Assembly (NCBI GenBank): GCA_007132315.1
Contig: SLOW01000107.1
Span: 1-6,419 of the forward strand
DNA from: Opitutales bacterium
GTDB lineage: Bacteria > Verrucomicrobiota > Verrucomicrobiia > Opitutales > T3Sed10-336
Direction of reading: 5' to 3'
DNA: 6,419 bases
Under the pieces are notes generated by a model. It made no database searches, was not told the origin of the DNA, and worked only from the letters and a program-made list of their open reading frames with translations. A program made the translations under genes and the position numbers. Of this stretch, positions 1 to 6,299 are shown piece by piece (the stretch's first letter is position 1; the number at the start of each line of letters is the position of its first letter).

Positions 1-1033
1 CTCCCACCAGGTAGAGCGCGACAACCCACGGCATCCGCCGGAACAGACCGCCGAGGTGGGTGAGCCGGGTTTCGGCGGTCAGGTACAGCACCGCGCCGGC
101 CCCCATGAACATGAGGGTTTTGTAGAGGATATTGTTGTAGGCGTGGGCGGCGGCTCCGTTGATCGCGAAATCACCCCCGATTCCGATCGCCGCCACCATG
201 TATCCGACCTGGCTGATGATGTGGTACGCCAGGATCAACCGGATGTCGTTGGCGAGCACCGCGTACGACACGGCGTAGAGCGCCATGATCAAACCGCAAA
301 CGTAGAGAACCTCCCAACCCGGGAAGCACACCGCGAGCACGTATACCGCGGTCTTCGTGGTAAAGGCGTTGAGGAAAATGGCTCCCGTAACGGTCGATTT
401 GGGGTAACTGTCGGGAAGCCAGGCATGGAGGCCGGGCATGCCGCCGTTCACCAGCACGCCGAGCAAGATGAGAACGCGACCGGGCGTAACTTCCTCCGCG
501 AAGGCCCGAACGGCGAGGTCGCCGCTGGCGTGAAACTCGATCACGATTCCGGCCAGCAGCAAACTGCCGCCCAGCAGGTGGAAAATCAGATACCGGAAAC
601 CGGCCGATCCCGCCTGCGTCGTGCCGCCCGCCCAGACCAGCAGGGCCGAGGCGACGGCCATGAGTTCCCAGAACACAAGCAGCGTCAGGAAATCGCCGGC
701 GAAGACCACCCCAAGCGCACCCCCGGCATAAAGCATTGCGGCCAATTGCTGCCGCAACTCGCGCACATGCCACGCGTAAAGGCCGGCCACCGCCGACACC
801 CCGGCGAAGACGAGGCCGAACATCCGCGACATTTCGTCCGTATCGAGGAAGACCAGGTCGTATCCGAGGAACGACGCGCCCAGCGACGCCCCCTCCGGAA
901 GCAGAGCGATATATCCGCAGGCCAGCGCGGGGAGAATCAAACAAACCCAGGCGCGGAGCCGGCCGCTCAAGAACGGCAGCAAAGCGGCTCCGGCCAGCCA
1001 GAACAATGCGGGAGGGAACTCAGCTCCGCTCAT
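1..1033 (-). CDS. Third antiporter-like subunit, MrpD-type (3' end outside window)
   Basis: The first 344 residues are visible, starting at ATG 1031-1033, with no stop before the left edge. Superfamily landmarks are Glu123 in LLVFWELMAVAS (helix 5), LHAWLPDSYPKSTVTGAIFL after helix 7, Lys227 in NAFTTKTAVYVL (helix 8), the RLILAYHIISQVGYM segment (ending near 279) and Lys305 in NNILYKTLMFM. The TVTG...FTTKTAVY form recalls, from memory, a proteobacterial Na+/H+ antiporter subunit D subfamily rather than NuoM. Two usual proton-path residues differ: the helix-7 Lys is Asn196 (LVNGGMPGLHAW), and the His four residues before Lys305 is Asn301. The helix-12 region is not in the window. The start has a strong AAGGAGG six bases upstream and overlaps the 65-residue gene by 14 bases. 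Confidence 0.92.
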   Translation of the reverse strand, partial: MSGAEFPPALFWLAGAALLPFLSGRLRAWVCLILPALACGYIALLPEGASLGASFLGYDLVFLDTDEMSRMFGLVFAGVSAVAGLYAWHVRELRQQLAAMLYAGGALGVVFAGDFLTLLVFWELMAVASALLVWAGGTTQAGSAGFRYLIFHLLGGSLLLAGIVIEFHASGDLAVRAFAEEVTPGRVLILLGVLVNGGMPGLHAWLPDSYPKSTVTGAIFLNAFTTKTAVYVLAVCFPGWEVLYVCGLIMALYAVSYAVLANDIRLILAYHIISQVGYMVAAIGIGGDFAINGAAAHAYNNILYKTLMFMGAGAVLYLTAETRLTHLGGLFRRMPWVVALYLVG

Positions 1034-1217
1034 AATAATCCTCCTTGCGGCTCAAGAGTTTCTTGGCCACGCCTTTGGTGACAAAAAGCATGAGCAGGCA
1101 GCCCAGCACGCCGAAATACGCGTAGTAAAGGGGGATGCCCTCCAAGTCGTGACGGTATTCGAAAAACCCCGTCAGTCCGACGATCAATGCCAATACGATC
1201 CAACTCTTCGCATTCAT
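1020..1217 (-). CDS. Unrecognised 65-residue two-helix membrane protein
   Basis: I do not recognise this family with confidence. The protein has two predicted membrane segments (about 5-19 and 29-48) joined by a short charged loop (EYRHDLEG), and a strongly basic then acidic tail ending KKLLSRKEDYYERS. The positive-inside rule would place that tail in the cytoplasm. The ATG lies five bases after the TGA of the preceding antiporter-like gene, with only weak ribosome binding potential, so coupling is likely. Its last 14 bases overlap the next gene, whose ribosome binding site it contains. Coding is supported by hydrophobic pattern and operon fit rather than by homology; the frame also extends upstream through the preceding gene as a Gly/Arg-rich shadow that is not believable. 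It may be an accessory or assembly subunit fitted between two D-type proteins. Confidence 0.75.
   Translation of the reverse strand: MNAKSWIVLALIVGLTGFFEYRHDLEGIPLYYAYFGVLGCLLMLFVTKGVAKKLLSRKEDYYERS
1040..1046 (-). promoter_or_regulatory. Ribosome binding site for the third antiporter-like subunit
   Basis: AAGGAGG on the minus strand lies six bases before the ATG at 1033. It is among the strongest ribosome binding sites in the window and sits inside the last codons (Lys-Glu-Asp) of the 65-residue gene. It fixes the start of the third antiporter-like subunit, which is open at its other end. Confidence 0.85.
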
Positions 1218-1222
1218 GTTTT

Positions 1223-2719
1223 TCAATGGGTCCCCAGAACGGAATCCGCGACCGCGGACGCCAGGTCGAACAGGCCGAACAGGACGTTTGGAAACAGACA
1301 GAACACAATCGAAAGCACGGCGGTGATGGTCAACGGCACCACCATGAACGGAGAAGCCTCCCCCTTCCCCTCGAACTGGTTCGAGAAGCAAAAGAATCCC
1401 CGGTAAACGACCGGAAACAGATAAGCCGCGTTCAACAGGCCGCTGAGCAGCAGGACCCCCAGGACCGCCCAGGCGCCGGCATCCAGACTTCCCATACACA
1501 GGAACCACTTGCTCAAGAATCCGTTGATCGGCGGCAGTCCGGTCAGCCCCATCGCCCCGATGGCAAACGCCGTGAACGTCCAGGGCATGGCGCGTCCGGC
1601 GCCGTCGAGATCAGTCACGTTTTCCCGGTGCAGGTGCACGATAATCGCCCCCGCGCAGAAAAAGAGCGTGATCTTCATCGTGGCGTGGGTGGAAATATGC
1701 AGAATTCCGCCAGTGAATCCGTCCGCGTTGAGCAGAGCTGCGCCCAGCGCGATATAGGACAGGTGGGCGACGGTGGAGTAAGCCAGGCGGCGCTTCAGGT
1801 TGTTTTGGCGCAGGGCGATCAACGACGCCAACACGATGGTAATGCCCGCGAAAACCGCCAGAATGGTGCTCAAGCCGTAGGCTCCCATCACCTCCGGCCC
1901 GAAAACGAACCCGACCATGCGGACCACGCCGAACACCCCGGACTTGACCACCGCGACCGCGTGCAACAAGGCGCTGACGGGAGTCGGCGCCACCATGGCG
2001 GCCGGCAACCAACTGTGCAGGGGCATGATACCGCCCTTCACGGCCACCCCGATCAGGAGCATAAAAAACAGCACCCGCATGCCGGAAGCGCTCAGCATCC
2101 CCTCCTCCAGCACCCCGCCCGGGGTGAAGTCGAGGGTGCCGGTCATCTGATAGATCCAACCCGCTCCGGCCACGAGCAGGAGTCCGGCGGTGAGGGCATA
2201 GGCCAGGTACTGACGACCGGCCCGGATCGCCTCGCGGTTCTCCGAATGCACCACCAGGGGATAGGTGGCGAGGGTCAGCATCTCGTAGAAGATGATGAAG
2301 GTCAGCAGATTCCCCGAAAACGCGATCCCGATGGTGGCGGAGAGACTGACCGCGAAGCTGGCGAAATAGCGAGTCTGCTTCTTCTCGTGGTGGCCCCGCA
2401 TGTATCCGATGGAGTAGAATGAAGTCAGTATCCACAACCCCGATGCGATCACCGCGAAAAAGACTCCGAACGCGTCCGCCCGCAGGGAGAGTTCTATACC
2501 CTCGGCGATTTCCAGCAAAACGAATTCCGCGACCCTGCCTTCCCGCACGCCCGGCAGCAACGTGAGAACCAGCGCGAATTTGATCACCGCCGCCAACAGG
2601 GTCCAGAACTCGCGCAGGTTCGGCCGCCGGGACGACCACAGGATGAACGGTGTGGCCAGAAGGGAAACCACGAGGGCCCAGAAGGGAATCGAAGAACTGT
2701 ACGTTTCTGCTATCGGCAC
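1223..2719 (-). CDS. Second antiporter-like subunit, NuoM/MrpD superfamily
   Basis: This 498-residue protein has about 14 predicted helices. The catalytic positions are intact: Glu146 in FIIFYEMLTLATYP, Lys228 in GVAVKGGIMPLHSWLPAAM, Lys259 in LLHAVAVVKSGVFG, the NNLKRRLAYSTVAHLSY segment (306-322), His345 and Lys349 in HATMK, and Lys404 in GLPPINGFLSKW. The PTPVSALLHAVAVVKSG form and His319 (a Q/S-H alternation seen in NuoM) make it more NuoM-like than the preceding MrpD. Annotation pipelines would probably call it a proton-conducting transporter or antiporter subunit D family protein. The start is GTG at 2717-2719, the only standard start between an upstream in-frame TAA (2726-2728) and the first helix, but no good ribosome binding site precedes it. 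It follows mrpD after 52 bases. No soluble domain is attached. Confidence 0.93.
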   Translation of the reverse strand: MPIAETYSSSIPFWALVVSLLATPFILWSSRRPNLREFWTLLAAVIKFALVLTLLPGVREGRVAEFVLLEIAEGIELSLRADAFGVFFAVIASGLWILTSFYSIGYMRGHHEKKQTRYFASFAVSLSATIGIAFSGNLLTFIIFYEMLTLATYPLVVHSENREAIRAGRQYLAYALTAGLLLVAGAGWIYQMTGTLDFTPGGVLEEGMLSASGMRVLFFMLLIGVAVKGGIMPLHSWLPAAMVAPTPVSALLHAVAVVKSGVFGVVRMVGFVFGPEVMGAYGLSTILAVFAGITIVLASLIALRQNNLKRRLAYSTVAHLSYIALGAALLNADGFTGGILHISTHATMKITLFFCAGAIIVHLHRENVTDLDGAGRAMPWTFTAFAIGAMGLTGLPPINGFLSKWFLCMGSLDAGAWAVLGVLLLSGLLNAAYLFPVVYRGFFCFSNQFEGKGEASPFMVVPLTITAVLSIVFCLFPNVLFGLFDLASAVADSVLGTH

Positions 2720-2771
2720 GGATGGTTAAAACAAAGGATGAATCGACATTGGGAAACAATCGGCCGCGGAC

Positions 2772-4283
2772 TCAAAGTCCCGCGGGAATCATCGGGCGAA
2801 TGACGTGAATCACGATGTAGGCGTTGGCCAGCCCGAGGACCAGCAGACTCGCCCCGAGAAACAGGGTCGGGAAGAGCATGGAGGCGCGAACCTCCTCGCG
2901 GCGCACCCCGGCGTCCTCGCGCTCGCTTGCGTCGTCGTACGCCTCGCCGTCGGATCGAAGGTAAACCTTCTCCAGGACGCGGAAGAAATACACCACATTG
3001 AGCAGACTGCTGATCACAATCACGCCCAGGAAGACGTAGTTCGCCTGCTCCCACGACCCCAGCACCAGGTACCACTTGCTGAAAAACCCGGCGGTGGGCG
3101 GAAGTCCGATCATGGAAATCGCCGCGACCGTGAACGCCGCCATGGTCCAGGGCATGCGAATGCGGGTGGTGCGGTCCAGGCGGTCGATCCTGGTGTGACC
3201 GAGGCGCTGGTGAAGATTCGTGTTCACCAGGAAGAGGCACGCCTTCATGACCGCGTGGTTGAGCGTGTGCAGCACCGCCCCGATCAGGCCATAGGGCGAG
3301 GCCAGCCCCACGCCCAGGGCGATGTATCCGACCTGGGATACGCTGCTGAACGCCAGCATGCGCTTCAGGTCGTTCTGGGCGATCGCCATGATGGAACCCC
3401 AGACGATCCCCGCGGCCCCGAGGTAGCCGAGGATGTCGGCAAGCGGGATTTCCGCACGGACAAACTCCGGATCGAACATGTGAAAGCAGGTGCGGATCAG
3501 GACGTACGCCGCGACCTTGGTTCCGATCGGAGCGATAATCGCGGTGGCGGTGGATGTGGCGTAGGTGTAGGCGTCCGACAGCCAGCCGTGCATCGGAAAC
3601 AGAGCCATCTTCAAACCGATTCCCAGCACGATCAGAACAAGCCCGGCCAGGGTCGCGGGTGATTCGCCCATGACCGGAACCACTTCGGCGACGTCGTTCA
3701 TGTTCAGAGACCCCGTTTCCATGAACAGAAACGCCACGCCCAGGAGGTAAAACGAAGCCCCGATGGTTCCCAGGATCAGGTACCGGAACGCCGAGACGGG
3801 CGCCCGCCGATCCCCGATCGCCACCAGCGCGTAGCCGGCCAGGGAGCTGATTTCGAGAAACACGTACAGGTTGAACAGGTCCCCCGTCAAAACGATGCCC
3901 AACAACCCTCCCAGCAACAGGAGCGCGGCACTGTAAAAGGGCACCGCTTTGTGCGGCGTCTCCCGCTCGACCACACTCCGGCCGTGAATAAACACAAAAA
4001 ACGTCATGCCGGTCACCACCGCGCAGAAAAAAGCGGCCAGCGGATCCATCACCAGTTCGATGCCCATGGGGGGCTGCCAGCCGCCGAGGTGGTAGCGCAC
4101 GGGGCCTTCGATCACGGCGTAAGCCAGGCCCCCCAGGGAGGCGGCGAACGTCAGGCCGGATGAAACCACGGCGGCCAACCAGGCGCCATTCCGGCGCCGA
4201 TCGGGAAACAACGCGGCCACCAGCGCGCCGAAAAACGGCGGCAGCAGGATGCCGACGGCGAGATGAGTCCAGGGATCCGTCAT
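2772..4283 (-). CDS. mrpD: Mrp antiporter subunit D, first antiporter-like subunit
   Basis: This 503-residue polytopic protein belongs to the NuoL/NuoM/NuoN/MrpA/MrpD proton-translocating superfamily. All key charged positions are intact: Glu144 in NLYVFLEISSLAGY (helix 5), Lys225 in GIGLKMALFPMHGWLSDAY (helix 7), Lys256 in APIGTKVAAYVL (helix 8), the NDLKRMLAFSSVSQVGY loop and helix (304-320), His343 and Lys347 in HAVMK, and Lys403 in GLPPTAGFFSKW (helix 12). The HGWLSDAY form and the length (about 500) are typical of MrpD. A longer upstream frame exists, but the ATG at 4283 is chosen for its ATGA overlap with mrpC and the AAAGGAT ten or so bases upstream. A charged cytoplasmic loop (445-468) precedes the last helix. 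It is expected to carry protons, in exchange for cations, as part of the complex. Confidence 0.95.
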   Translation of the reverse strand: MTDPWTHLAVGILLPPFFGALVAALFPDRRRNGAWLAAVVSSGLTFAASLGGLAYAVIEGPVRYHLGGWQPPMGIELVMDPLAAFFCAVVTGMTFFVFIHGRSVVERETPHKAVPFYSAALLLLGGLLGIVLTGDLFNLYVFLEISSLAGYALVAIGDRRAPVSAFRYLILGTIGASFYLLGVAFLFMETGSLNMNDVAEVVPVMGESPATLAGLVLIVLGIGLKMALFPMHGWLSDAYTYATSTATAIIAPIGTKVAAYVLIRTCFHMFDPEFVRAEIPLADILGYLGAAGIVWGSIMAIAQNDLKRMLAFSSVSQVGYIALGVGLASPYGLIGAVLHTLNHAVMKACLFLVNTNLHQRLGHTRIDRLDRTTRIRMPWTMAAFTVAAISMIGLPPTAGFFSKWYLVLGSWEQANYVFLGVIVISSLLNVVYFFRVLEKVYLRSDGEAYDDASEREDAGVRREEVRASMLFPTLFLGASLLVLGLANAYIVIHVIRPMIPAGL

Positions 4284-4654
4284 TCGCCGCGCATCCTTTC
4301 CATCAGTTCGGGCTCCTCCAGGGTTCCGAAGTTGCGGTAGATGGCGATGAGCAAGGCAAACGCGACGCCGACGATCGCCACGCCCACCACAATGGCGGTG
4401 AGCATGAGGGTATGGGGAAGCGGATTCAGGTAATTGGCGACATTCTCGGTCGGGTGGGCGGCGTCCAGCACCGGCACGGTAGCGTCCCATTTGAACGCCG
4501 CCGCGACAAACAGCAGAATGATCGAATTCTGAAAAATCACCATTCCGATCACCTTCTTCATGAGGTTCTTCTTGATCAGCATGCCGTACAGGCCGATCAC
4601 GAGAAGCAGCATGATCGCCCAGTACGCGTAATAATCATGTAGAAGCTCGATCAT
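4280..4654 (-). CDS. mrpC: Mrp antiporter subunit C (NuoK-like)
   Basis: This 124-residue protein has three helices (about 12-27, 34-53 and 82-105), the NuoK/MrpC fold. NLMKKVIGMVIFQNSIILLF (30-49) and the family motif NPLPHTLMLTAIVVGVA (77-93) identify it as MrpC. In complex I the homologous NuoK links the antiporter-like subunits to the rest of the membrane arm, and MrpC sits similarly between MrpD and MrpA in known Mrp structures. No strong ribosome binding site is seen before the ATG, so translation probably depends on coupling with mrpB through the ATGA overlap. The 3' end overlaps mrpD in the same way. The charged C-terminus (EEPELMERMRGE) is probably cytoplasmic. Confidence 0.95.
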   Translation of the reverse strand: MIELLHDYYAYWAIMLLLVIGLYGMLIKKNLMKKVIGMVIFQNSIILLFVAAAFKWDATVPVLDAAHPTENVANYLNPLPHTLMLTAIVVGVAIVGVAFALLIAIYRNFGTLEEPELMERMRGE

Positions 4655-5163
4655 CGCGTCATTGGATTCCGTCGTTCAACCGGGACCGGATCCGAACTTT
4701 CGTCCGGCGCGCCGCCCTCCACCCGTTCCTCGGGCGGAACGCTCAGCATATCATCGAAGATGGCCACCAACACCGTCATCACGGCGAGCCCGATGCCGAA
4801 CTCGACCAGAAGGATGCCGTAATACCGCACGATCGGTTCCTCGATGCCCGGGACCGGAACGGCGCCGTAGTCCATGTAGTGCCCGCCGAACGCGAGGGTG
4901 ATCAGTCCGGTTCCCGCGAACAGCAGAGCGCCGATCGAGGCGAGTGGAATCGCGGCTCCGGTGGACACCTCGGATTGCGACGCCTCCCTCCCGTAGGCCA
5001 TCCGCATCAGGATCACCCCGGCCGCGAGCAGAGCGCCGCCCTGGAATCCGCCACCCGGGCTGTAGTGGCCGTGAATGATCACGTAAATGCCGAACAGCTG
5101 GATCACCCGCGCCAGCGCGCGGCTGGCAACCAGAATGATGATACTGACGGACTTATGAGTCAT
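4651..5163 (-). CDS. mrpB: Mrp antiporter subunit B (MnhB/MbhF family)
   Basis: This 170-residue protein has four predicted helices (about 8-30, 38-56, 72-92 and 113-135). The diagnostic motif HGHYSPGGGFQGG is at 31-43, and EFGIGLAV at 121-128 marks the last helix. This is the MnhB domain, an integral subunit required for antiport in studied Mrp systems. The tail after residue 138 is long, acidic and Pro-rich (PPEERVEGG, then DESSDPVPVE) and is probably cytoplasmic. The ATG lies seven bases after AGGAGG (5171-5176), which is inside the 3' end of the MbhE-like gene; the two frames overlap by 11 bases. Its TGA overlaps the mrpC ATG (ATGA), so MrpB and MrpC are likely translationally coupled. 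Confidence 0.95.
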   Translation of the reverse strand: MTHKSVSIIILVASRALARVIQLFGIYVIIHGHYSPGGGFQGGALLAAGVILMRMAYGREASQSEVSTGAAIPLASIGALLFAGTGLITLAFGGHYMDYGAVPVPGIEEPIVRYYGILLVEFGIGLAVMTVLVAIFDDMLSVPPEERVEGGAPDESSDPVPVERRNPMTR

Positions 5164-5458
5164 CGGTCTCCCTCCTGCGCAAAATGAGGAAACAAGCCAC
5201 GCCTGCCGTGAACACCACGATCACCTCGCCCAGCGTATCCACACTGCGGTAGTCCGCCAGGACAACCGTGACCATGTTCGGCGTGGCCGCATCGCGGTAG
5301 GCGTTCTGAATAAAATAGGCGCCGGCCACCGGTTTTCCGACCAGGTTCAACTCCTGGTGCATGGGCGCTTCCGGATTGCCCCGTTCCGGCAGGTGCAGGG
5401 TGGCGTAAATCATCAGCCCGGCGAACACGACCAGCATGATGTAATTAAAAATTTTCAA
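5153..5458 (-). CDS. mbhE: MbhE-like protein, second piece of split MrpA C-terminus (TTG start)
   Basis: This 101-residue protein has one N-terminal helix (about 5-22), an extended extramembrane stretch, and a second helix (about 76-94). The MbhE signature is present: Asn61-Met-Val-Thr followed by VLADYRSVDTLGE at 66-78, including Asp69, Arg71, Asp74 and Glu78. In classical MrpA this forms the end of the fused subunit, and in MBH complexes it is MbhE. The start is TTG at 5456-5458, overlapping the preceding TGA as TTGA, with GAGGGGG (5467-5473) eight bases upstream. An in-frame ATG at codon 8 has no ribosome binding site and would cut into the first helix. The 3' end overlaps mrpB by 11 bases. 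The name comes from a hydrogenase family, but no hydrogenase is visible here. Confidence 0.89.
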   Translation of the reverse strand: MKIFNYIMLVVFAGLMIYATLHLPERGNPEAPMHQELNLVGKPVAGAYFIQNAYRDAATPNMVTVVLADYRSVDTLGEVIVVFTAGVACFLILRRRETDDS

Positions 5459-5700
5459 TCCCGCGTCCCCCTCGACGTTTGATAAATGGCGGCGAAAAAA
5501 TACACCCCAACAATGCCGGCGCCGACGACCGCTTCGGTGAAACCGACATCGATCGCCCCCATCGAAATGAACAGCAACGCCATCGTGAACGTGAACGCGG
5601 TCGCCGCCGCCGCCCCGGCGAGCAGATCGCGGACCGACAACGCCAGCAGCGCCGTGGTGAGCAGGAGGAGGTAAAGAACGATTTCAACCAGCCAGTTCAT
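5455..5700 (-). CDS. mbhD: MbhD-like protein (DUF4040), first piece of split MrpA C-terminus
   Basis: This 81-residue protein has three helices (about 3-20, 24-48 and 56-73). It matches the MbhD/DUF4040 family by the VRDLLAG segment (23-29) and by MGAIDVGFTEAVVGAG (47-62), with membrane-embedded Asp51 and Glu56. In classical Mrp systems this domain is fused to the large NuoL-like MrpA; here it is a stand-alone gene, as in archaeal mbh operons. It resembles NuoJ-type folds of complex I and contributes acidic residues to the proposed ion route. The ATG has GGAGG about ten bases upstream, and its TGA overlaps the next start. A shadow frame covers the same DNA but is Arg/Ser-rich and lacks the motif. 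Confidence 0.9.
   Translation of the reverse strand: MNWLVEIVLYLLLLTTALLALSVRDLLAGAAAATAFTFTMALLFISMGAIDVGFTEAVVGAGIVGVYFFAAIYQTSRGTRD
5467..5473 (-). promoter_or_regulatory. Ribosome binding site supporting the TTG start of the MbhE-like gene
   Basis: GAGGGGG on the minus strand lies eight bases before TTG 5456-5458. It is an imperfect match to the consensus but decides between TTG and the in-frame ATG seven codons later, which has only A/T-rich sequence before it. Confidence 0.6.
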
Positions 5701-5704
5701 CGGT

Positions 5705-6025
5705 TTAATCCTCCCCCTCCTTTTTTCGCATCCACGGCCGCTCGCCGTGCATCCAGGCGGCGCGCGAGAGCGCGTGAATCGCCACGGGATTCGCCAACAT
5801 GATGATGGCGACGGCGATCATCAATTTCACCATCGCCAGATTCCATCCCTGCAACACCGCCAGGCCCAACAGCAGGAAAATGATCCCGGTCGTATCCACT
5901 TTGCTGGCGGCGTGGCTCCGGGTGTAAAAATCGGGCAGGCGCAGGATCCCAATGCTTCCCACCAGCATGATGATGAGCCCCAGGACGATCAGGACGCCGG
6001 CCACACCGTTCTGCAACACGCTCAT
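5705..6025 (-). CDS. mrpG: Mrp antiporter subunit G (MnhG/MbhC family)
   Basis: This 106-residue protein has three predicted membrane helices (about 7-28, 45-58 and 62-80). The hallmark motif RLPDFYTRSHAASKVDTTG spans residues 29-47, and the typical ending ANPVAIHALSRAA spans 78-90. A longer frame extends upstream, but the ATG at 6025 is chosen because the family begins just before its first helix, because AAGGAGG (6034-6040) lies eight bases upstream, and because the start overlaps the mrpF stop as ATGA. MrpG is an essential small subunit of Mrp antiporters and corresponds to MbhC in membrane-bound hydrogenases. The charged tail (MRKKEGED) is probably cytoplasmic. A four-base gap separates it from the next gene. 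Confidence 0.94.
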   Translation of the reverse strand: MSVLQNGVAGVLIVLGLIIMLVGSIGILRLPDFYTRSHAASKVDTTGIIFLLLGLAVLQGWNLAMVKLMIAVAIIMLANPVAIHALSRAAWMHGERPWMRKKEGED

Positions 6026-6297
6026 GTGCCCGCCCTCCTTCCCTGCTTGCTGAAATACTTGGCTACCGCGATTCCGGCGATGAAGTTCAGAACGGCGTAT
6101 GCGATCGCGATGTCCGCGAACATGTAAAAGCGATCGTACAGGAAACCGAAAATGCACAGCAGCGACACCGTCTTGGCACCCATCGCCCCAATGGCGAGAA
6201 GGCGGTCGAACGCCGTGGGGCCCCAGACTACGCGGTAAAACGGAATCAGAATGATCACGACCAGCGCGACCGCCGCCCCTGTGAGAAACGCCTCCAT
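6022..6297 (-). CDS. mrpF: Mrp antiporter subunit F (MnhF/MbhB family)
   Basis: This 91-residue, three-helix membrane protein is a small subunit of the multisubunit Na+(K+)/H+ antiporter. Helices lie at about residues 5-24, 38-54 and 61-79. The family signature is clear: Arg22, then GPT at 26-28 followed by Asp31-Arg32 after the first helix, and a buried Asp62 near the start of the third helix. The length is normal for MrpF. The ATG is preceded by GGAGG seven bases upstream, and its TGA overlaps the mrpG ATG (ATGA). In studied Mrp and MBH complexes this subunit packs with MrpG and MrpE beside the C-terminal part of MrpA, and is thought to help form the cation path. The family call comes from visible motifs and is firm; the transported ion (Na+ or K+) cannot be read from the sequence. 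Confidence 0.93.
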   Translation of the reverse strand: MEAFLTGAAVALVVIILIPFYRVVWGPTAFDRLLAIGAMGAKTVSLLCIFGFLYDRFYMFADIAIAYAVLNFIAGIAVAKYFSKQGRRAGT

Positions 6298-6299
6298 CG

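Noticed and set aside
171..944. Minus-strand 257-codon frame
   Set aside because: It overlaps the third D-type subunit in another frame and is Arg/Gly-rich without membrane segments, whereas the chosen frame carries conserved motifs over its whole length.
56..1081. Plus-strand open frame of 341 codons at the left edge
   Set aside because: It is antisense to the third D-type subunit, which has clear superfamily motifs; the plus-strand product is a low-complexity hydrophilic sequence.
1187..2422. Long plus-strand open frame (411 codons)
   Set aside because: It lies antisense to the second antiporter-like gene and is His/Gln/Gly/Arg-rich with no domain. GC-rich third positions on the coding strand keep antisense frames open.
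1611..2759. Minus-strand 382-codon frame starting upstream of the second D-type gene
   Set aside because: It is an out-of-frame shadow (Arg/Gly/His-rich). I considered whether it could signal a frameshifted N-terminus, but the 498-residue frame already has a full set of helices.
2710..3240. Minus-strand 176-codon frame spanning the mrpD end and the gap
   Set aside because: It is a shadow of mrpD with no hydrophobic pattern; mrpD itself is complete to its TGA at 2772.
2805..3662. Plus-strand open frame of 285 codons
   Set aside because: It is antisense to mrpD and shows no recognisable domain or plausible composition.
1..4654. Complex I (nuo) operon
   Set aside because: NuoK-like and NuoM-like proteins are present, but they lie beside MrpB, MrpF, MrpG and MbhD/E-like genes. 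NuoA-J and the redox subunits are not visible, so Mrp/MBH-type is the better call.
5153..5700. A membrane-bound hydrogenase operon, as the MbhD/MbhE names suggest
   Set aside because: These families also occur in Mrp-type antiporters as split or fused MrpA ends. No hydrogenase large or small subunit or Fe-S protein is in the window, though one outside cannot be excluded.
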